Shown: positions 1 to 7,318, counted from the stretch's first letter. The stretch: DNA of 22,359 bases from Candidatus Nitrosopumilus sp. (GCA_029864805.1 JAOTSS010000030.1:1-22359), one strand, 5' to 3'. Program-made: numbers and translations. Notes: generated by a model not told the origin, from the sequence alone.

Positions 1-41
1 TATCTCATCATTTTTTAGATTCTTGAGATGTTCATAAGTTG

Positions 42-174
42 TTATGAGTGTTTGTAAGAGAAAAAGTTGTGGGTTTGAAAATCCACAATTTGATTAGTCC
101 TCGTAAAAAATCCAGGACAGTCCTTGCACTTCTTCCCATCTGCTTGATTTGTTTTGTTTATCTTGATTGCTCAT
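42..174 (-). pseudogene. probable frameshifted small zinc-finger-like gene
   Basis: The ATG at 172-174 has a TATA-like AT box (about 196-204 on this strand) at leaderless distance. It opens a hydrophilic N-terminus (MSNQDKQNKSSRW), but that frame stops after 26 codons. One frame over, reading continues with KCKDCPGFFTRT and later two histidines, ending at 42-44. This C-x2-C...H...H content suggests a small zinc finger joined across a single frameshift. The spacing is not a standard C2H2 finger and the frame choice is inference. It could also be unrelated noise in an AT-rich intergenic stretch. Confidence 0.3.
65..90. other. 11-bp stem-loop
   Basis: An inverted repeat with arms agttgtggg/atccacaatt (two G-T pairs) and a TGAA loop. 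There is no long T run beside it, so a terminator role is uncertain. It lies inside the probable broken zinc-finger gene. Confidence 0.35.
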
Positions 175-846
175 GTATAGGGTTTGCAAAATTTGAATAA
201 AAACAAAACGAATGATTCGTTCATCTCATTCATCAGGTGATTTGCATTAATCCATAATTGACAAAAGATGATTTGAAAGGATGGGCAAAAGTTGGCCCAT
301 CCCTTGGACGGTTATGGTCGGTTGGTTAAACGGTTAGATAATGACTCCTATTCACAGAATCCTAAATCACAATTTGCAAAGTTTGCTTAAAAGAGAATAG
401 TATGATTCATTAGAATGATCTAAATACTACTGTTCCAAAAATTAAACATAGACACATTGGATCTCTCACCAAGTAACTGATCGTTGTTGGTCTTAAGATT
501 CAAATTTATGATTTTGTTATTTGTAAAATACAGACCGCTGCAATTGTTGGCATTTGATAACTTTTGACAAAACCATAATTGTTTTTCAATAAAATCAATT
601 ATGTAATGTTGGTATGATTTATCAATCCTTGTTAGAATCAGGTGCACCACGTACCCCTGCATGATGGAACATACATCCGGAGTCAGCTACTCGTGTTCGT
701 GTCATAATTATGGTGAATAGTAATGATTGGACTGTGTAACAGGTGTTTTGCATCTGAGTACTGTGGTTATTTCAGAAGACATATCTGAGGCAGTATGTGA
801 CAAGTGTGGAAACGCATAATGAAAATAACTGATTTTAGTCCGTTTT
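175..846. other. gene-poor intergenic region
   Basis: I see no convincing gene here. Two reading frames on the minus strand (420-662 and 708-911) have random-looking composition and no family signature. The only clear structure is the GC-rich hairpin at 279-302, followed by a run of GGTT-rich sequence (about 308-335). Confidence 0.5.
279..302. other. perfect 8-bp GC-rich stem-loop
   Basis: The arms GGATGGGC and GCCCATCC flank an 8-nt loop (aaaagttg). This is striking in such AT-rich DNA. No T run follows, so it may be a structured RNA end or a protein-binding palindrome rather than a terminator. Confidence 0.45.
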
Positions 847-1062
847 CTATCTAATTTTAGGCTCAACTGTCTTCCATACGTCATATGATTCCAGCAACTC
901 TTTGATTGCATGAACGTACTGTGGAGACTTGTAGTTACTCATCTTCAGTACCTTACTTAATTCCCTCTTGCGCAGGCCTGCTTCTACCTCTATTCTGTGC
1001 TTGCTACAATACAATCCTGACTCTTGGCAATCTTGACAATGCAGGTACTTGGAATAGTCCAT
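847..1062 (-). CDS. small zinc-binding-type protein, unknown function
   Basis: A 71-aa hydrophilic protein with a cysteine/histidine cluster near the N-terminus: C9, C12, C19 and H22 (CQDCQESGLYCSKH). A four-ligand zinc site is likely. The rest is basic and helical. The ATG at 1060-1062 is supported by a TATA-like box (about 1084-1093, minus strand) at leaderless distance. I recognise no named family; the style matches the many tiny zinc proteins of Thaumarchaeota. It stands alone, with no operon partner. Confidence 0.72.
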   Translation of the reverse strand: MDYSKYLHCQDCQESGLYCSKHRIEVEAGLRKRELSKVLKMSNYKSPQYVHAIKELLESYDVWKTVEPKIR

Positions 1063-1136
1063 TAGTTAGCTGAAAGATCACATGGTTATAGACATTTCTC
1101 ATAAGTCCTTTTTCTTGTATTTAATTAAATTGTGTT

Positions 1137-1313
1137 TTACGCTTTACAAAATTTAGCGACATTACAGAATTGATAAACGTCATCGATCAAACTTTCTGTC
1201 AAAAGATTACCTGATCGTAACAATTGATTCAGACTCCTGACATGATGGGGATGGAGTTTAGGCATTCAATACAATACTCACGTGGAAATTCATGAATTAA
1301 AAAAAGGATACAT
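1137..1313 (-). pseudogene. small Cys-rich gene broken by two compensating frameshifts
   Basis: A leaderless promoter is visible: a TTTAAAC-type box (about 1331-1339) 25-27 nt upstream of the ATG at 1311-1313. The reading starts MYPFFNS and then meets TGA. One frame over it continues EFPREYCIECL, including a C-x2-C pair. It returns to the first frame as a 42-codon open stretch (1137-1265) reading HPHHVRSLNQLL and ending YQFCNVAKFCKA. The two shifts cancel, so all parts fit one protein of about 58 residues with C-x2-C and C-x5-C pairs. Either a recent pseudogene or assembly errors would explain this. The 1137-1265 ORF alone could also be a real 42-aa protein. Confidence 0.4.
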
Positions 1314-1370
1314 CAAAAGAAAAATTTTAGTTTAAACCTACAACATTCTAGAAACACAAATTCACATCAG

Positions 1371-1805
1371 CTAATTTTTCGTGGTAAGAACATGGCAATG
1401 TGCCTTATGATGAATCGTGTTAATGATGTCGTCAAAATGATTTGCCTCGATCATAGAAAGCTTAGGATAATCCACTACCAACAAGCCTATTTTGTGTTCT
1501 TTGACATAGTCAATTACCCAATGAGCAATTGAATCTGTCAAAGCAAATTTGGTGTTGATTTTAACACCCTCTTTTTGCGCTAGCTCTTTCCATTTTCTCA
1601 GTTCCTCTTTGAGTTTAGAAATTTGTTCTTGCATAATTTTCCTATCTGACTTTGTTTCAAAAAAATAAAACTTTGGCTGAATCTTGTAAACGCATTCAAT
1701 TACAGACAATTCAGTATTGAGTTTCTTTGCTAAAGCAAGCCCCAGATCAAACGATTTTTTTGTGTGGGTGGGAGTAATTATGGCAACAGTGATGTTTTTG
1801 AACAA
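1371..1805 (-). CDS. universal stress protein family (UspA-like), degenerate nucleotide site
   Basis: A 144-aa single-domain protein with the Usp alpha/beta layout. It has an N-terminal strand (ITVAIITPTHTKKSFDLGLALAKKL), a charged central helix, the IGLLVVDYP strand, and a terminal strand HCHVLTT where Usp proteins usually have CPVLVV. The G-x2-G-x9-G-S/T ATP-binding motif of UspA/MJ0577-type proteins is absent: DYPKLSMIEANHFDD occupies that place. It is therefore probably a non-ATP-binding Usp. The start codon is TTG (1803-1805), with an ATTATATG box about 31 nt upstream. It is monocistronic. The role is presumably stress-related or regulatory; the partner is unknown. Confidence 0.83.
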   Translation of the reverse strand: MFKNITVAIITPTHTKKSFDLGLALAKKLNTELSVIECVYKIQPKFYFFETKSDRKIMQEQISKLKEELRKWKELAQKEGVKINTKFALTDSIAHWVIDYVKEHKIGLLVVDYPKLSMIEANHFDDIINTIHHKAHCHVLTTKN

Positions 1806-1909
1806 TTTTACTGATTTCTAATTTGAAATCACATTATATGAATTTGTAATTCTTCATCCATGCGCTAGATTCTTTTTGATAATGAAGTTGTTATAAAATA
1901 AGAGATTTT

Positions 1910-2116
1910 CTATATTTTTTGTCTTTTTTTATCTCTACAAATACCGCAAAGATAATTTTTCAGAAATTCTTCAAGTTCTATTTTAAATTCTTTGGTTTGA
2001 TAATATTTTTCTCCAGCTTTTAATCCTCCTGGAACATGTTTGTCACAATTAGTACAATGGATATTGATGTCAAATTCCACTTTTTTCTCATTTTTTGAAA
2101 TTTTACCTATTATCAT
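1910..2116 (-). CDS. small two-CxxC zinc-ribbon-type protein
   Basis: A 68-aa protein with C-x2-C pairs at CTNC and CGIC separated by about 35 mostly charged residues, the pattern of a small zinc ribbon or treble clef. The lysine-rich tail (RDKKRQKI) suits nucleic-acid binding. An ATG at 2120-2122 is in frame, but the TTTATAT box at 2139-2145 (minus strand) is 26-27 nt from the second ATG (2114-2116), so I chose that one. It is divergent from the UbiA gene. Function is unknown and I recognise no named family. Confidence 0.7.
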   Translation of the reverse strand: MIIGKISKNEKKVEFDINIHCTNCDKHVPGGLKAGEKYYQTKEFKIELEEFLKNYLCGICRDKKRQKI

Positions 2117-2203
2117 GGGCATATTTTATCCGAATTTCATATAAACAATATCTTGAGACCTAAAACTCATGAATATTATACTGAAAAACTGATACTTTAC
2201 TTG

Positions 2204-3088
2204 ATGTTATCTGTATGGTTTAGAGTGATCAGGGTGAGATTTCTCCTTGCATCAGTTATTGCAGTCTCAGTTGGATTGGCATTAAATTGGTGGCAAAATT
2301 CTTCCATCGAACCCTTTGATGCAATTTTGACATTTGCTGGAGTCATGGCACTACATGCAAGTGTCGATTTACTAAATGATTTTTGGGATTTTAAAAGAGG
2401 CATCGATACTAAAACTACTAGGACAAAGATGAGTGGTGGCACTGGCGTATTGCCTGAGGGATTACTCAGGCCATCTTCCGTATATCGTGCGGGAGTTGCA
2501 TTTTTAATTATCGGTTCTATAATTGGAGGATATTTTGTAATTACTGATGGTATAACCATTGCGGTCATCTTGGGCTTTGCAATTATATCGATTTATTTTT
2601 ACTCTACAAAAATTGTCGATTCTGGTTTAGGGGAATTTTTTGTTGCAGTAAAGGGTTGCATGATTGTCATTGGAACTTTTTTTATCCAATCTGGAGAAAT
2701 TTCTATTGAATCAATACTTGCTGGAATAGTTGTCGGCTCTTTGTCGTCATTGGTGCTTTTCATTGCATCTTTTCCAGACTATGATGCTGACAAGTCTAAA
2801 GGCCGAAAAACTTTGGTTATTGTAGCAGGAAAAGAAAATGCTGTAAAGTTATTCTGGATTTTTCCTCTGGTGTCATATTTTGCAATAGTGATTGGTGTAT
2901 GGTTAAATCTATTTCCGATGATTTCTTTAATTGTATTTTTGAGTATACCGTTAATGATAAAATCTGGAATGGGGTTGCAGAAAAATTTCAACTCTGTTGA
3001 AGATCTTGTACCTCACATGGCTTCGACTTTGATGTTTGGTAGGATTACTGGTGTATTGTTTGTAATTAGCTTGTTGATAGGTTTGTAA
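2204..3088 (+). CDS. UbiA-family membrane prenyltransferase (MenA-like)
   Basis: A polytopic membrane enzyme of about 294 aa with the two Asp-rich prenyl-diphosphate/Mg motifs of the UbiA superfamily: NDFWDFKRGID (residues 58-68) and PDYDADKSKGRKTL (191-204). The pattern around both motifs resembles 1,4-dihydroxy-2-naphthoate prenyltransferase (MenA), which attaches the isoprenoid tail in menaquinone synthesis. Thaumarchaeota are known to contain menaquinones. A DGGGP-synthase-like lipid enzyme is the main alternative. The ATG at 2204 is preferred over the TTG at 2153 because a TATTATA box lies about 27 nt upstream and homologous proteins usually begin just before the RxRFLLAS segment. The AKR gene follows about 40 nt downstream with its own promoter. 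Confidence 0.9.
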   Translation: MLSVWFRVIRVRFLLASVIAVSVGLALNWWQNSSIEPFDAILTFAGVMALHASVDLLNDFWDFKRGIDTKTTRTKMSGGTGVLPEGLLRPSSVYRAGVAFLIIGSIIGGYFVITDGITIAVILGFAIISIYFYSTKIVDSGLGEFFVAVKGCMIVIGTFFIQSGEISIESILAGIVVGSLSSLVLFIASFPDYDADKSKGRKTLVIVAGKENAVKLFWIFPLVSYFAIVIGVWLNLFPMISLIVFLSIPLMIKSGMGLQKNFNSVEDLVPHMASTLMFGRITGVLFVISLLIGL

Positions 3089-3126
3089 TTCTTTAGACAT
3101 AAATTTAGCAATTGTTATTGTTCATC

Positions 3127-4227
3127 ATGATATCTGGATTTGCAACTTTTGAAGGAACTAAAAAATTTACTGATGATTCAGGCGTAAATAAAGACAATTT
3201 TAAAGAATTTCAAAGCCTGTATCTCTCAAATGTGGGTATTGGAACTTACCTTGGTGATGCTGATTCCAAAACGGATGAATTAGTAACTAATGCTGTAAAA
3301 CAGTCTGTCTTATCTGGGGTAAATGTAATTGATACTGCAATAAATTATAGATCTCAAAAGGCAGAACGTTCTGTAGGTAAGGCCATTCTAGAATTGATTC
3401 AAGAGAGTAAAATTACACGTGATCAAGTATTTGTCAGCTCTAAAAATGGATATGTCACAAATGATGCTGATGTTCAACTGGGTTTCTGGGAATATGTGAA
3501 AGAGGAATATTCTCAAAAAGGAGTCATCAAAGAGGGCGATATCACATCGGGTTATCACTGCATGACTACTGAATATCTTTCTGATCAACTGGATCGTAGC
3601 TTAAAAAATTTGGGGTTGGACTGTATTGATTTGATGTATCTTCATAATGCTGTTGAAGGACAAATCAAGGATGTCTCTAAAGAAAAATTCATGGATAATC
3701 TAAAATCTGTTTTTAAACTGTATGAGCAAAAACGTCAAGAGGGTAAAATCAAATTTTATGGCATGGCCACTTGGGAATGTTTCAGAGTCCCAAATGATAA
3801 TTTGCAATATCTCTCATTAGAAGATACAGTAAACATGGCCAAAGAAATTGGGGGCGGAAACCATGGATTTAGATTCATTCAGTTGCCTTACAACATGAAC
3901 TATGATCAAGCATTACTTGGAAAAAATCAATTATTTGGAACTGAGAATATTTCCATTTTAGAGGCAGCTGTGAGGTTGGGGATTGGCGTATTCACTAGTG
4001 TCCCTTTCATGCAAGGCAGACTATTAACTCCTGGAACGATGCCTGATTTTAATGATCTAAAACCATCTTTACGTGCTTTGCAATTTATTCGCTCATCTCC
4101 TGGTGTTTTAGCTCCTTTGGTGGGCCAGAAATCTGCTGAACATGTTTTAGAAAATCTTGAAATTATGAAAATTCCTCCAATGTCCGAATCTGAATTCCTT
4201 GCATTGGTAAAGAAATTGGCCTCGTAA
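3127..4227 (+). CDS. aldo/keto reductase
   Basis: A 366-aa TIM-barrel oxidoreductase of the AKR superfamily, NAD(P)H-dependent. The catalytic tetrad is visible: D69 and Y74 (VIDTAINY), K106 (VSSKNGY) and H173 (MYLHN). The typical VGIGTYLG start and the C-terminal LVGQKSAEHVLENL segment, which resembles the cofactor-binding region, are present. It is longer than most AKRs (about 320 aa), with an insert around residues 110-150. ATG 3127 is preferred over the in-frame TTG at 3112 because a TATA-like ATAAATTT box (about 3098-3105) sits 26 nt upstream. The substrate cannot be told from sequence. It is co-directional with the UbiA gene but probably separately transcribed. Confidence 0.94.
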   Translation: MISGFATFEGTKKFTDDSGVNKDNFKEFQSLYLSNVGIGTYLGDADSKTDELVTNAVKQSVLSGVNVIDTAINYRSQKAERSVGKAILELIQESKITRDQVFVSSKNGYVTNDADVQLGFWEYVKEEYSQKGVIKEGDITSGYHCMTTEYLSDQLDRSLKNLGLDCIDLMYLHNAVEGQIKDVSKEKFMDNLKSVFKLYEQKRQEGKIKFYGMATWECFRVPNDNLQYLSLEDTVNMAKEIGGGNHGFRFIQLPYNMNYDQALLGKNQLFGTENISILEAAVRLGIGVFTSVPFMQGRLLTPGTMPDFNDLKPSLRALQFIRSSPGVLAPLVGQKSAEHVLENLEIMKIPPMSESEFLALVKKLAS

Positions 4228-4299
4228 CTATTTTGATTATCTGAGACTACAATTTGTAGAAAGATAATAAATGAGTGATTTTTAGTGTGACTAAGTAAT

Positions 4300-4665
4300 T
4301 TGTCTGGAAAAATCTATGATTATGCCAAAATTTGTAATTCCGTATATGCCATTGATCCTAAAATCCGATTTGCAGGTGTGATCAATGAGCGAGGACGCTT
4401 GGTGGCAGGAGGAATGAAAGAAAACGTTGAACCTTTGGAGAGCGAAAAAGATGACGAAATGATTTTCATGGAACTTGCATTGCGTGTCAAAATGAGAAAA
4501 GAGTTTGACAAGCAGCTTGGCCCAGTGAATTTTGCAATGGCTTCTCGTGAACGTGCACTTGCAATTAGTGTCATAATTAATAATGATATTTTGTATGTCG
4601 TATCTGAACCTGACACTGATTATGGTATGCTCCCAAAGCAAATCCTCAAAATAATTCATTCTTGA
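4300..4665 (+). CDS. DUF6659-type thaumarchaeal protein (roadblock-like?), copy 1
   Basis: A 121-aa protein with the signature IRFAGVINERGRLVAGG (residues 22-38), a central FMELALRVKMRKEFDKQLG segment and a C-terminal strand ILYVVSEPD. The same order recurs in the protein at 15007-15402. The fold pattern (strand, turn, 'xLVAGxxK', helix, two strands) resembles roadblock/profilin-like domains, but that is inference. The only usable start is TTG at 4300, with a stop upstream and no ATG before residue 39; a box near 4262-4272 fits a leaderless transcript. Function is unknown; the family assignment to DUF6659 is from memory. Confidence 0.82.
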   Translation: MSGKIYDYAKICNSVYAIDPKIRFAGVINERGRLVAGGMKENVEPLESEKDDEMIFMELALRVKMRKEFDKQLGPVNFAMASRERALAISVIINNDILYVVSEPDTDYGMLPKQILKIIHS

Positions 4666-4696
4666 TTAAATCTGAAATTAATCATCAGCTGTTTGA

Positions 4697-4718
4697 TTTC
4701 TTGAGGCATGTCAAGAAA
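4697..4718. terminator. 8-bp stem-loop after DUF6659-type gene
   Basis: A perfect inverted repeat TTTCTTGA/TCAAGAAA with a 6-nt loop (ggcatg), 32 nt after the stop of the gene at 4300-4665 and before the next promoter. It is plausibly a transcript-end structure. Only a short T run (cttttag) follows, so the terminator role is tentative. Confidence 0.4.
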
Positions 4719-4760
4719 ATGCTTTTAGCTAATTAACAATAAAACCGCTATAGCTGAATG

Positions 4761-4768
4761 TATAAATA
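4761..4768 (+). promoter_or_regulatory. TATA box of the YHS gene
   Basis: TATAAATA, the best TATA box in the window, centred 26-27 nt before the GTG at 4791. This spacing predicts a leaderless mRNA starting at or next to the GTG and decides between that codon and the in-frame TTG at 4773. Confidence 0.75.
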
Positions 4769-4790
4769 GAATTTGCAAAGTGGAAAGGCT

Positions 4791-4937
4791 GTGCCAGTAG
4801 ATCCTGTATGTGGAATTGAACTAGATGAAGATTTAGCATTAATTCATGATCATGATGGGAAAAAAGTTTATTTTTGCTGTGATGGATGTAGAAGAATTTT
4901 TCTCAAAAAACCTCGCAAGTACAAAAAGAACATCTAG
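4791..4937 (+). CDS. YHS-domain small metal-binding protein
   Basis: A 48-aa protein made of a single YHS domain: MPVDPVCGIELDED, then GKKVYFCCDGC (C29, C30, C33), then the FLKKPRKY ending. This is the classic PVDPVCGM...YYFCSxxCxxxFxxxPxxY layout, with Ile in place of the usual Met. YHS domains bind metals such as copper and occur in TRASH-like sensors, Cu-ATPases and monooxygenase-associated proteins; a free-standing form probably acts in copper or heavy-metal handling. The GTG start is supported by the TATAAATA box 26-27 nt upstream. The stop overlaps the stop of the convergent AsnB-like gene in the palindrome CTAG (4934-4937). Confidence 0.86.
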   Translation: MPVDPVCGIELDEDLALIHDHDGKKVYFCCDGCRRIFLKKPRKYKKNI

Positions 4938-5881
4938 ATGGGAAAAGCCCCACACATTCTACAAAATTTTGATTTTCCAACACTGTGTTTACAATATGGG
5001 CATATTTCTTCCACCTTGGCATCTACAGGAGATCCAAATAATTTTTTAAAAATCTCGTAATAGTGCATAGATTCTCTACTTCTAATTACAATCCCGTCTT
5101 CTTTTTCAACTGTCAGTTTTTTTTCAACAAATTTTTCTTCCCCTATTATTGATTCAAACAAATTAGTTAATCCTGAAGTTCCTGAACCTTCCTGCATTGG
5201 GGATTTCTCTCTCCATGCAATTTGTTGTGGTATGTATTTTTCAAATGTTTTGCGGATAATCCACTTTCCATGTCTTTCTCCATTCTCGTTTTTGACTTTC
5301 AAATTTGCGGGAATCTCATTAGCTAGTTCCATTACTTTTTCATTTAGAAATGGCGATTCTACATTCACTCCTAATGCTTTTCCTATTTTTTGTGTTGGAA
5401 AGTGCATTACTGAACAAACTCTTTTAATTTCTTTTTCTAATTCTTCTTCTGGTTTATTTATGAGGAAACTATATCCTGCAAATAATTCATCAGCTCCGTC
5501 CCCTGTAATGATTGATTTTTCATCATTGTCTTTTGCCCATTTAATTGCCAGGTACATTACAACGTTATTTCGAATTTCTATGTCGTTAAAGTTTTTTAAA
5601 ATCTTGATTGTTTCTTCTACTGCTTCAAGAATTGAATCCGTTTTCACATTATGAATTGTTAATGGTAATTGCATTTCTTTTGAAATCATTTGACAATATG
5701 TCAAATCTGTTGAAACAAAGTCATCTGCAATCACAGCCACCGCTTTTAGTTTTCTTTGCTTGAGAAAATATGCGATAACTGAGCTATCCAATCCTCCCGA
5801 CAGTGAAATTAAATTTGATTTGGATAGGCTACATGATTCTTCTAAAACACTGTATAGATTCTTGGAAAATTCTTCCAACAT
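4934..5881 (-). CDS. AsnB-like ATP-pyrophosphatase without glutaminase domain, with C-terminal zinc ribbon
   Basis: A protein of about 315 aa carrying only the synthetase half of asparagine synthase B. The PP-loop is SGGLDSS (residues 28-34), and the asparagine-synthase motif GDGADELFAGY (127-137) and VESPFLNEKV are present. The N-terminal glutaminase domain (Cys2 nucleophile) is missing. Instead a zinc ribbon closes the protein (C294, C297, C307, C310: CPYC...FCRMC). The PP-loop adenylates a carboxylate or carbonyl substrate; ammonia or another nucleophile would come from elsewhere. A zinc ribbon points to binding RNA or a carrier protein, so simple asparagine synthesis is doubtful. The start is ATG 5881 (TTAAAATA box 24 nt upstream), with ATG 5890 the alternative. 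It diverges from the HTH gene. Confidence 0.87.
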   Translation of the reverse strand: MLEEFSKNLYSVLEESCSLSKSNLISLSGGLDSSVIAYFLKQRKLKAVAVIADDFVSTDLTYCQMISKEMQLPLTIHNVKTDSILEAVEETIKILKNFNDIEIRNNVVMYLAIKWAKDNDEKSIITGDGADELFAGYSFLINKPEEELEKEIKRVCSVMHFPTQKIGKALGVNVESPFLNEKVMELANEIPANLKVKNENGERHGKWIIRKTFEKYIPQQIAWREKSPMQEGSGTSGLTNLFESIIGEEKFVEKKLTVEKEDGIVIRSRESMHYYEIFKKLFGSPVDAKVEEICPYCKHSVGKSKFCRMCGAFPI

Positions 5882-5988
5882 TATTGACATGGTTTTGAAA
5901 TTAAAATAGCTATGCCTAATAGCACTGTTTGGGTGAACTCTGCATGTTATTGCAAACTTTAAATTCATTATCTGCATCTTGTGGATTA

Positions 5989-6405
5989 ATGCTGCTTCCT
6001 GCTGAAATTGAATCTAAAACTTTAATTCCTGCATTACGAGCTATTCTTGCCAAAAAACTTGCAGAAGATCATGATATTAGAGAAGATGAGATTTCTAAAA
6101 TGCTTGGTGTTACTCAAGCAGCCATCAGTAATTACATTCGTGGAACAAGAGGTGATCCATCTTTGATTGCTAAGCTTTTATCAGAAAAACAAGTTGCAAT
6201 CTTGATTAATGAATTAACTGACAGTCTTTCTTCAGATATGGCATATACCCCATCTAGTCTTTCAAAATTCATAGGACTTTGTAATTACATTAAATCAAGT
6301 TTGCTAATTTGTGAGATACATCATAATTTAGAATCAAACATTGATGAACAAGTATGTAAAGAATGTGAAAACATGCTTCTAAAAGGTCCTGGAAGCGTTT
6401 ACTAA
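5989..6405 (+). CDS. COG2522-type HTH transcriptional regulator
   Basis: A 138-aa protein with the archaeal N-terminal signature MLLPAEIESKTLIPALRAIL, then a Cro/lambda-type helix-turn-helix (residues about 32-53, EDEISKMLGVTQAAISNYI). The C-terminal part has C/H residues (CEIHHN...VCKEC) that may bind a metal. ATG 5989 is chosen over the upstream ATG 5944 and TTG 5929 because a TTTAAATT box (about 5958-5965) lies 27 nt upstream and the LLPAEI start is the family's usual N-terminus. Its 3' end overlaps the convergent Alba gene by 4 nt. The target is unknown; divergence from the AsnB-like gene makes that gene one candidate. Confidence 0.88.
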   Translation: MLLPAEIESKTLIPALRAILAKKLAEDHDIREDEISKMLGVTQAAISNYIRGTRGDPSLIAKLLSEKQVAILINELTDSLSSDMAYTPSSLSKFIGLCNYIKSSLLICEIHHNLESNIDEQVCKECENMLLKGPGSVY

Positions 6406-6716
6406 ATTTTATTTAAAATAATTTCAATTGTTGATGTCATATTTCCTATACCTGCAGCAGCTACTGTATCTAGGGTGATTTTCTCGACTTTAGAATTACC
6501 TTTTAGCATTTTCTCTGTTATGATATTTGCCACTGCCACAGCATTTGGAATTGAATTCCCCCTTGATTTGAGAATCACTTTGTTTTTTTTACCTAGGATT
6601 GTTAACACATCAATAGCTGATTCCATTACGGGATAATTTCCAATTTGTATTGTGGCTTCATCAGACATTTCGGTCTGCTCTTGACCCTGTGACTTTGTTG
6701 TCTCTTCCATGAGCAT
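6402..6716 (-). CDS. Alba-family chromatin/RNA-binding protein
   Basis: A 104-aa Alba protein. After a flexible acidic-polar N-terminus of about 20 residues come IQIGNYPVMESAIDVLTIL, then KVILKSRGNSIPNAVAVANII, and the closing STIEIILNKI strand. Alba dimers coat DNA and bind RNA in archaea. In Sulfolobus Sso10b the first motif is IGKKPVMNY with DNA-contacting Lys16/Lys17; here those lysines are replaced by Asn-Tyr, while the KSRG loop keeps its basic residues. That suggests altered or RNA-biased binding (inference). ATG 6716 or 6710 both fit a TTAAAAG box near 6744-6750. The stop overlaps the HTH gene's stop. Confidence 0.9.
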   Translation of the reverse strand: MLMEETTKSQGQEQTEMSDEATIQIGNYPVMESAIDVLTILGKKNKVILKSRGNSIPNAVAVANIITEKMLKGNSKVEKITLDTVAAAGIGNMTSTIEIILNKI

Positions 6717-6767
6717 TGTTCAATAGTTAGCAATTTTGTGTTCTTTTAAGTTTTATCAACCAATGAT

Positions 6768-7265
6768 TTATTTTTCAAAATAATCTATTGGTATATTTTG
6801 ATAATCCCCATTTGGTAGTACTCTTCTAATTGTAATGGGTATGACTCTCTGTTCAAGTTCTTCCATTGAAATATCCAATGAAATTCTTGCATCTTTTGGG
6901 ATTGGAATGAATGGTGGTGCTCCTAATGATAATTGTAGTGCCCTTGCCCCCATTATTCTTGCTTTTTCAAATCTTGTTAATGTTGGTGGTCCGATTGTAA
7001 TTTTGCCTTTTTCACAAGGAATTTCTACTGGATCGTGCTCCTCAATTTTCTCAACAACTTCTCTGTTTTCTATTTCTTTGATTCTTTCTTCAAGACTGTT
7101 TTGTTCTTTTTCTGTTAATGGTTCTACTAGATCTTTTCTATCAATTAATTTTCGATAAGTGTCTAATGCTTTGTTTAGTCCAGCATTTTCTTCTACTATG
7201 TCTTCACTAATTTCTTCTTCAGTTTGTGGAGCTTCTAACAATTCAGACTCTTTAACCTTAGACAA
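6768..7265 (-). CDS. rpoK: RNA polymerase subunit K (Rpb6/omega homologue) with long N-terminal extension
   Basis: The last 70 residues are a clear RpoK/Rpb6 domain: LTRFEKARIMGARALQLSLG (97-116), GAPPFIPIP, then the C-terminal VIPITIRRVLPNGDYQNIPI. This subunit latches the largest RNAP subunit and helps assembly. Most archaeal RpoK proteins are 60-100 aa. This one is 165 aa, with an acidic, coiled-coil-like N-terminal region (residues 1-85; many E, K and I at heptad-like spacing), as known for long Rpb6. The start codon is TTG (7263-7265), placed 27-28 nt from the centre of the palindromic TATA shared with the divergent gene. Alba lies downstream on the same strand after 51 nt. Confidence 0.9.
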   Translation of the reverse strand: MSKVKESELLEAPQTEEEISEDIVEENAGLNKALDTYRKLIDRKDLVEPLTEKEQNSLEERIKEIENREVVEKIEEHDPVEIPCEKGKITIGPPTLTRFEKARIMGARALQLSLGAPPFIPIPKDARISLDISMEELEQRVIPITIRRVLPNGDYQNIPIDYFEK

Positions 7266-7288
7266 GACAACAAATTTTCCTTAAAACG

Positions 7289-7296
7289 TTATATAA
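7289..7296. promoter_or_regulatory. shared palindromic TATA box (TTATATAA)
   Basis: A perfect 8-bp palindrome centred at 7292.5, in the 53-nt gap between two divergent starts. The centre is 26.5 nt from the A of the ATG at 7319 and 27.5 nt from the TTG at 7265. Both distances match archaeal TATA-to-start spacing for leaderless mRNAs, so one TBP site may serve both genes, with direction set by flanking BRE sequence. Confidence 0.65.
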
Positions 7297-7318
7297 TCTA
7301 ATCAGTTTAAAGTACGAA

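Noticed and set aside
420..662. 80-codon minus-strand frame
   Set aside because: Random-looking composition, no family or promoter at leaderless spacing, in AT-rich spacer.
708..911. 67-codon minus-strand frame overlapping the gene at 847
   Set aside because: Overlaps a better supported zinc-type gene in another frame and has no motif.
2197..2568. 123-codon antisense frame inside the UbiA gene
   Set aside because: A shadow of the membrane-protein codons; no independent support.
5232..5654. 140-codon antisense frame inside the AsnB-like gene
   Set aside because: Serine/phenylalanine-rich shadow of the real minus-strand gene.
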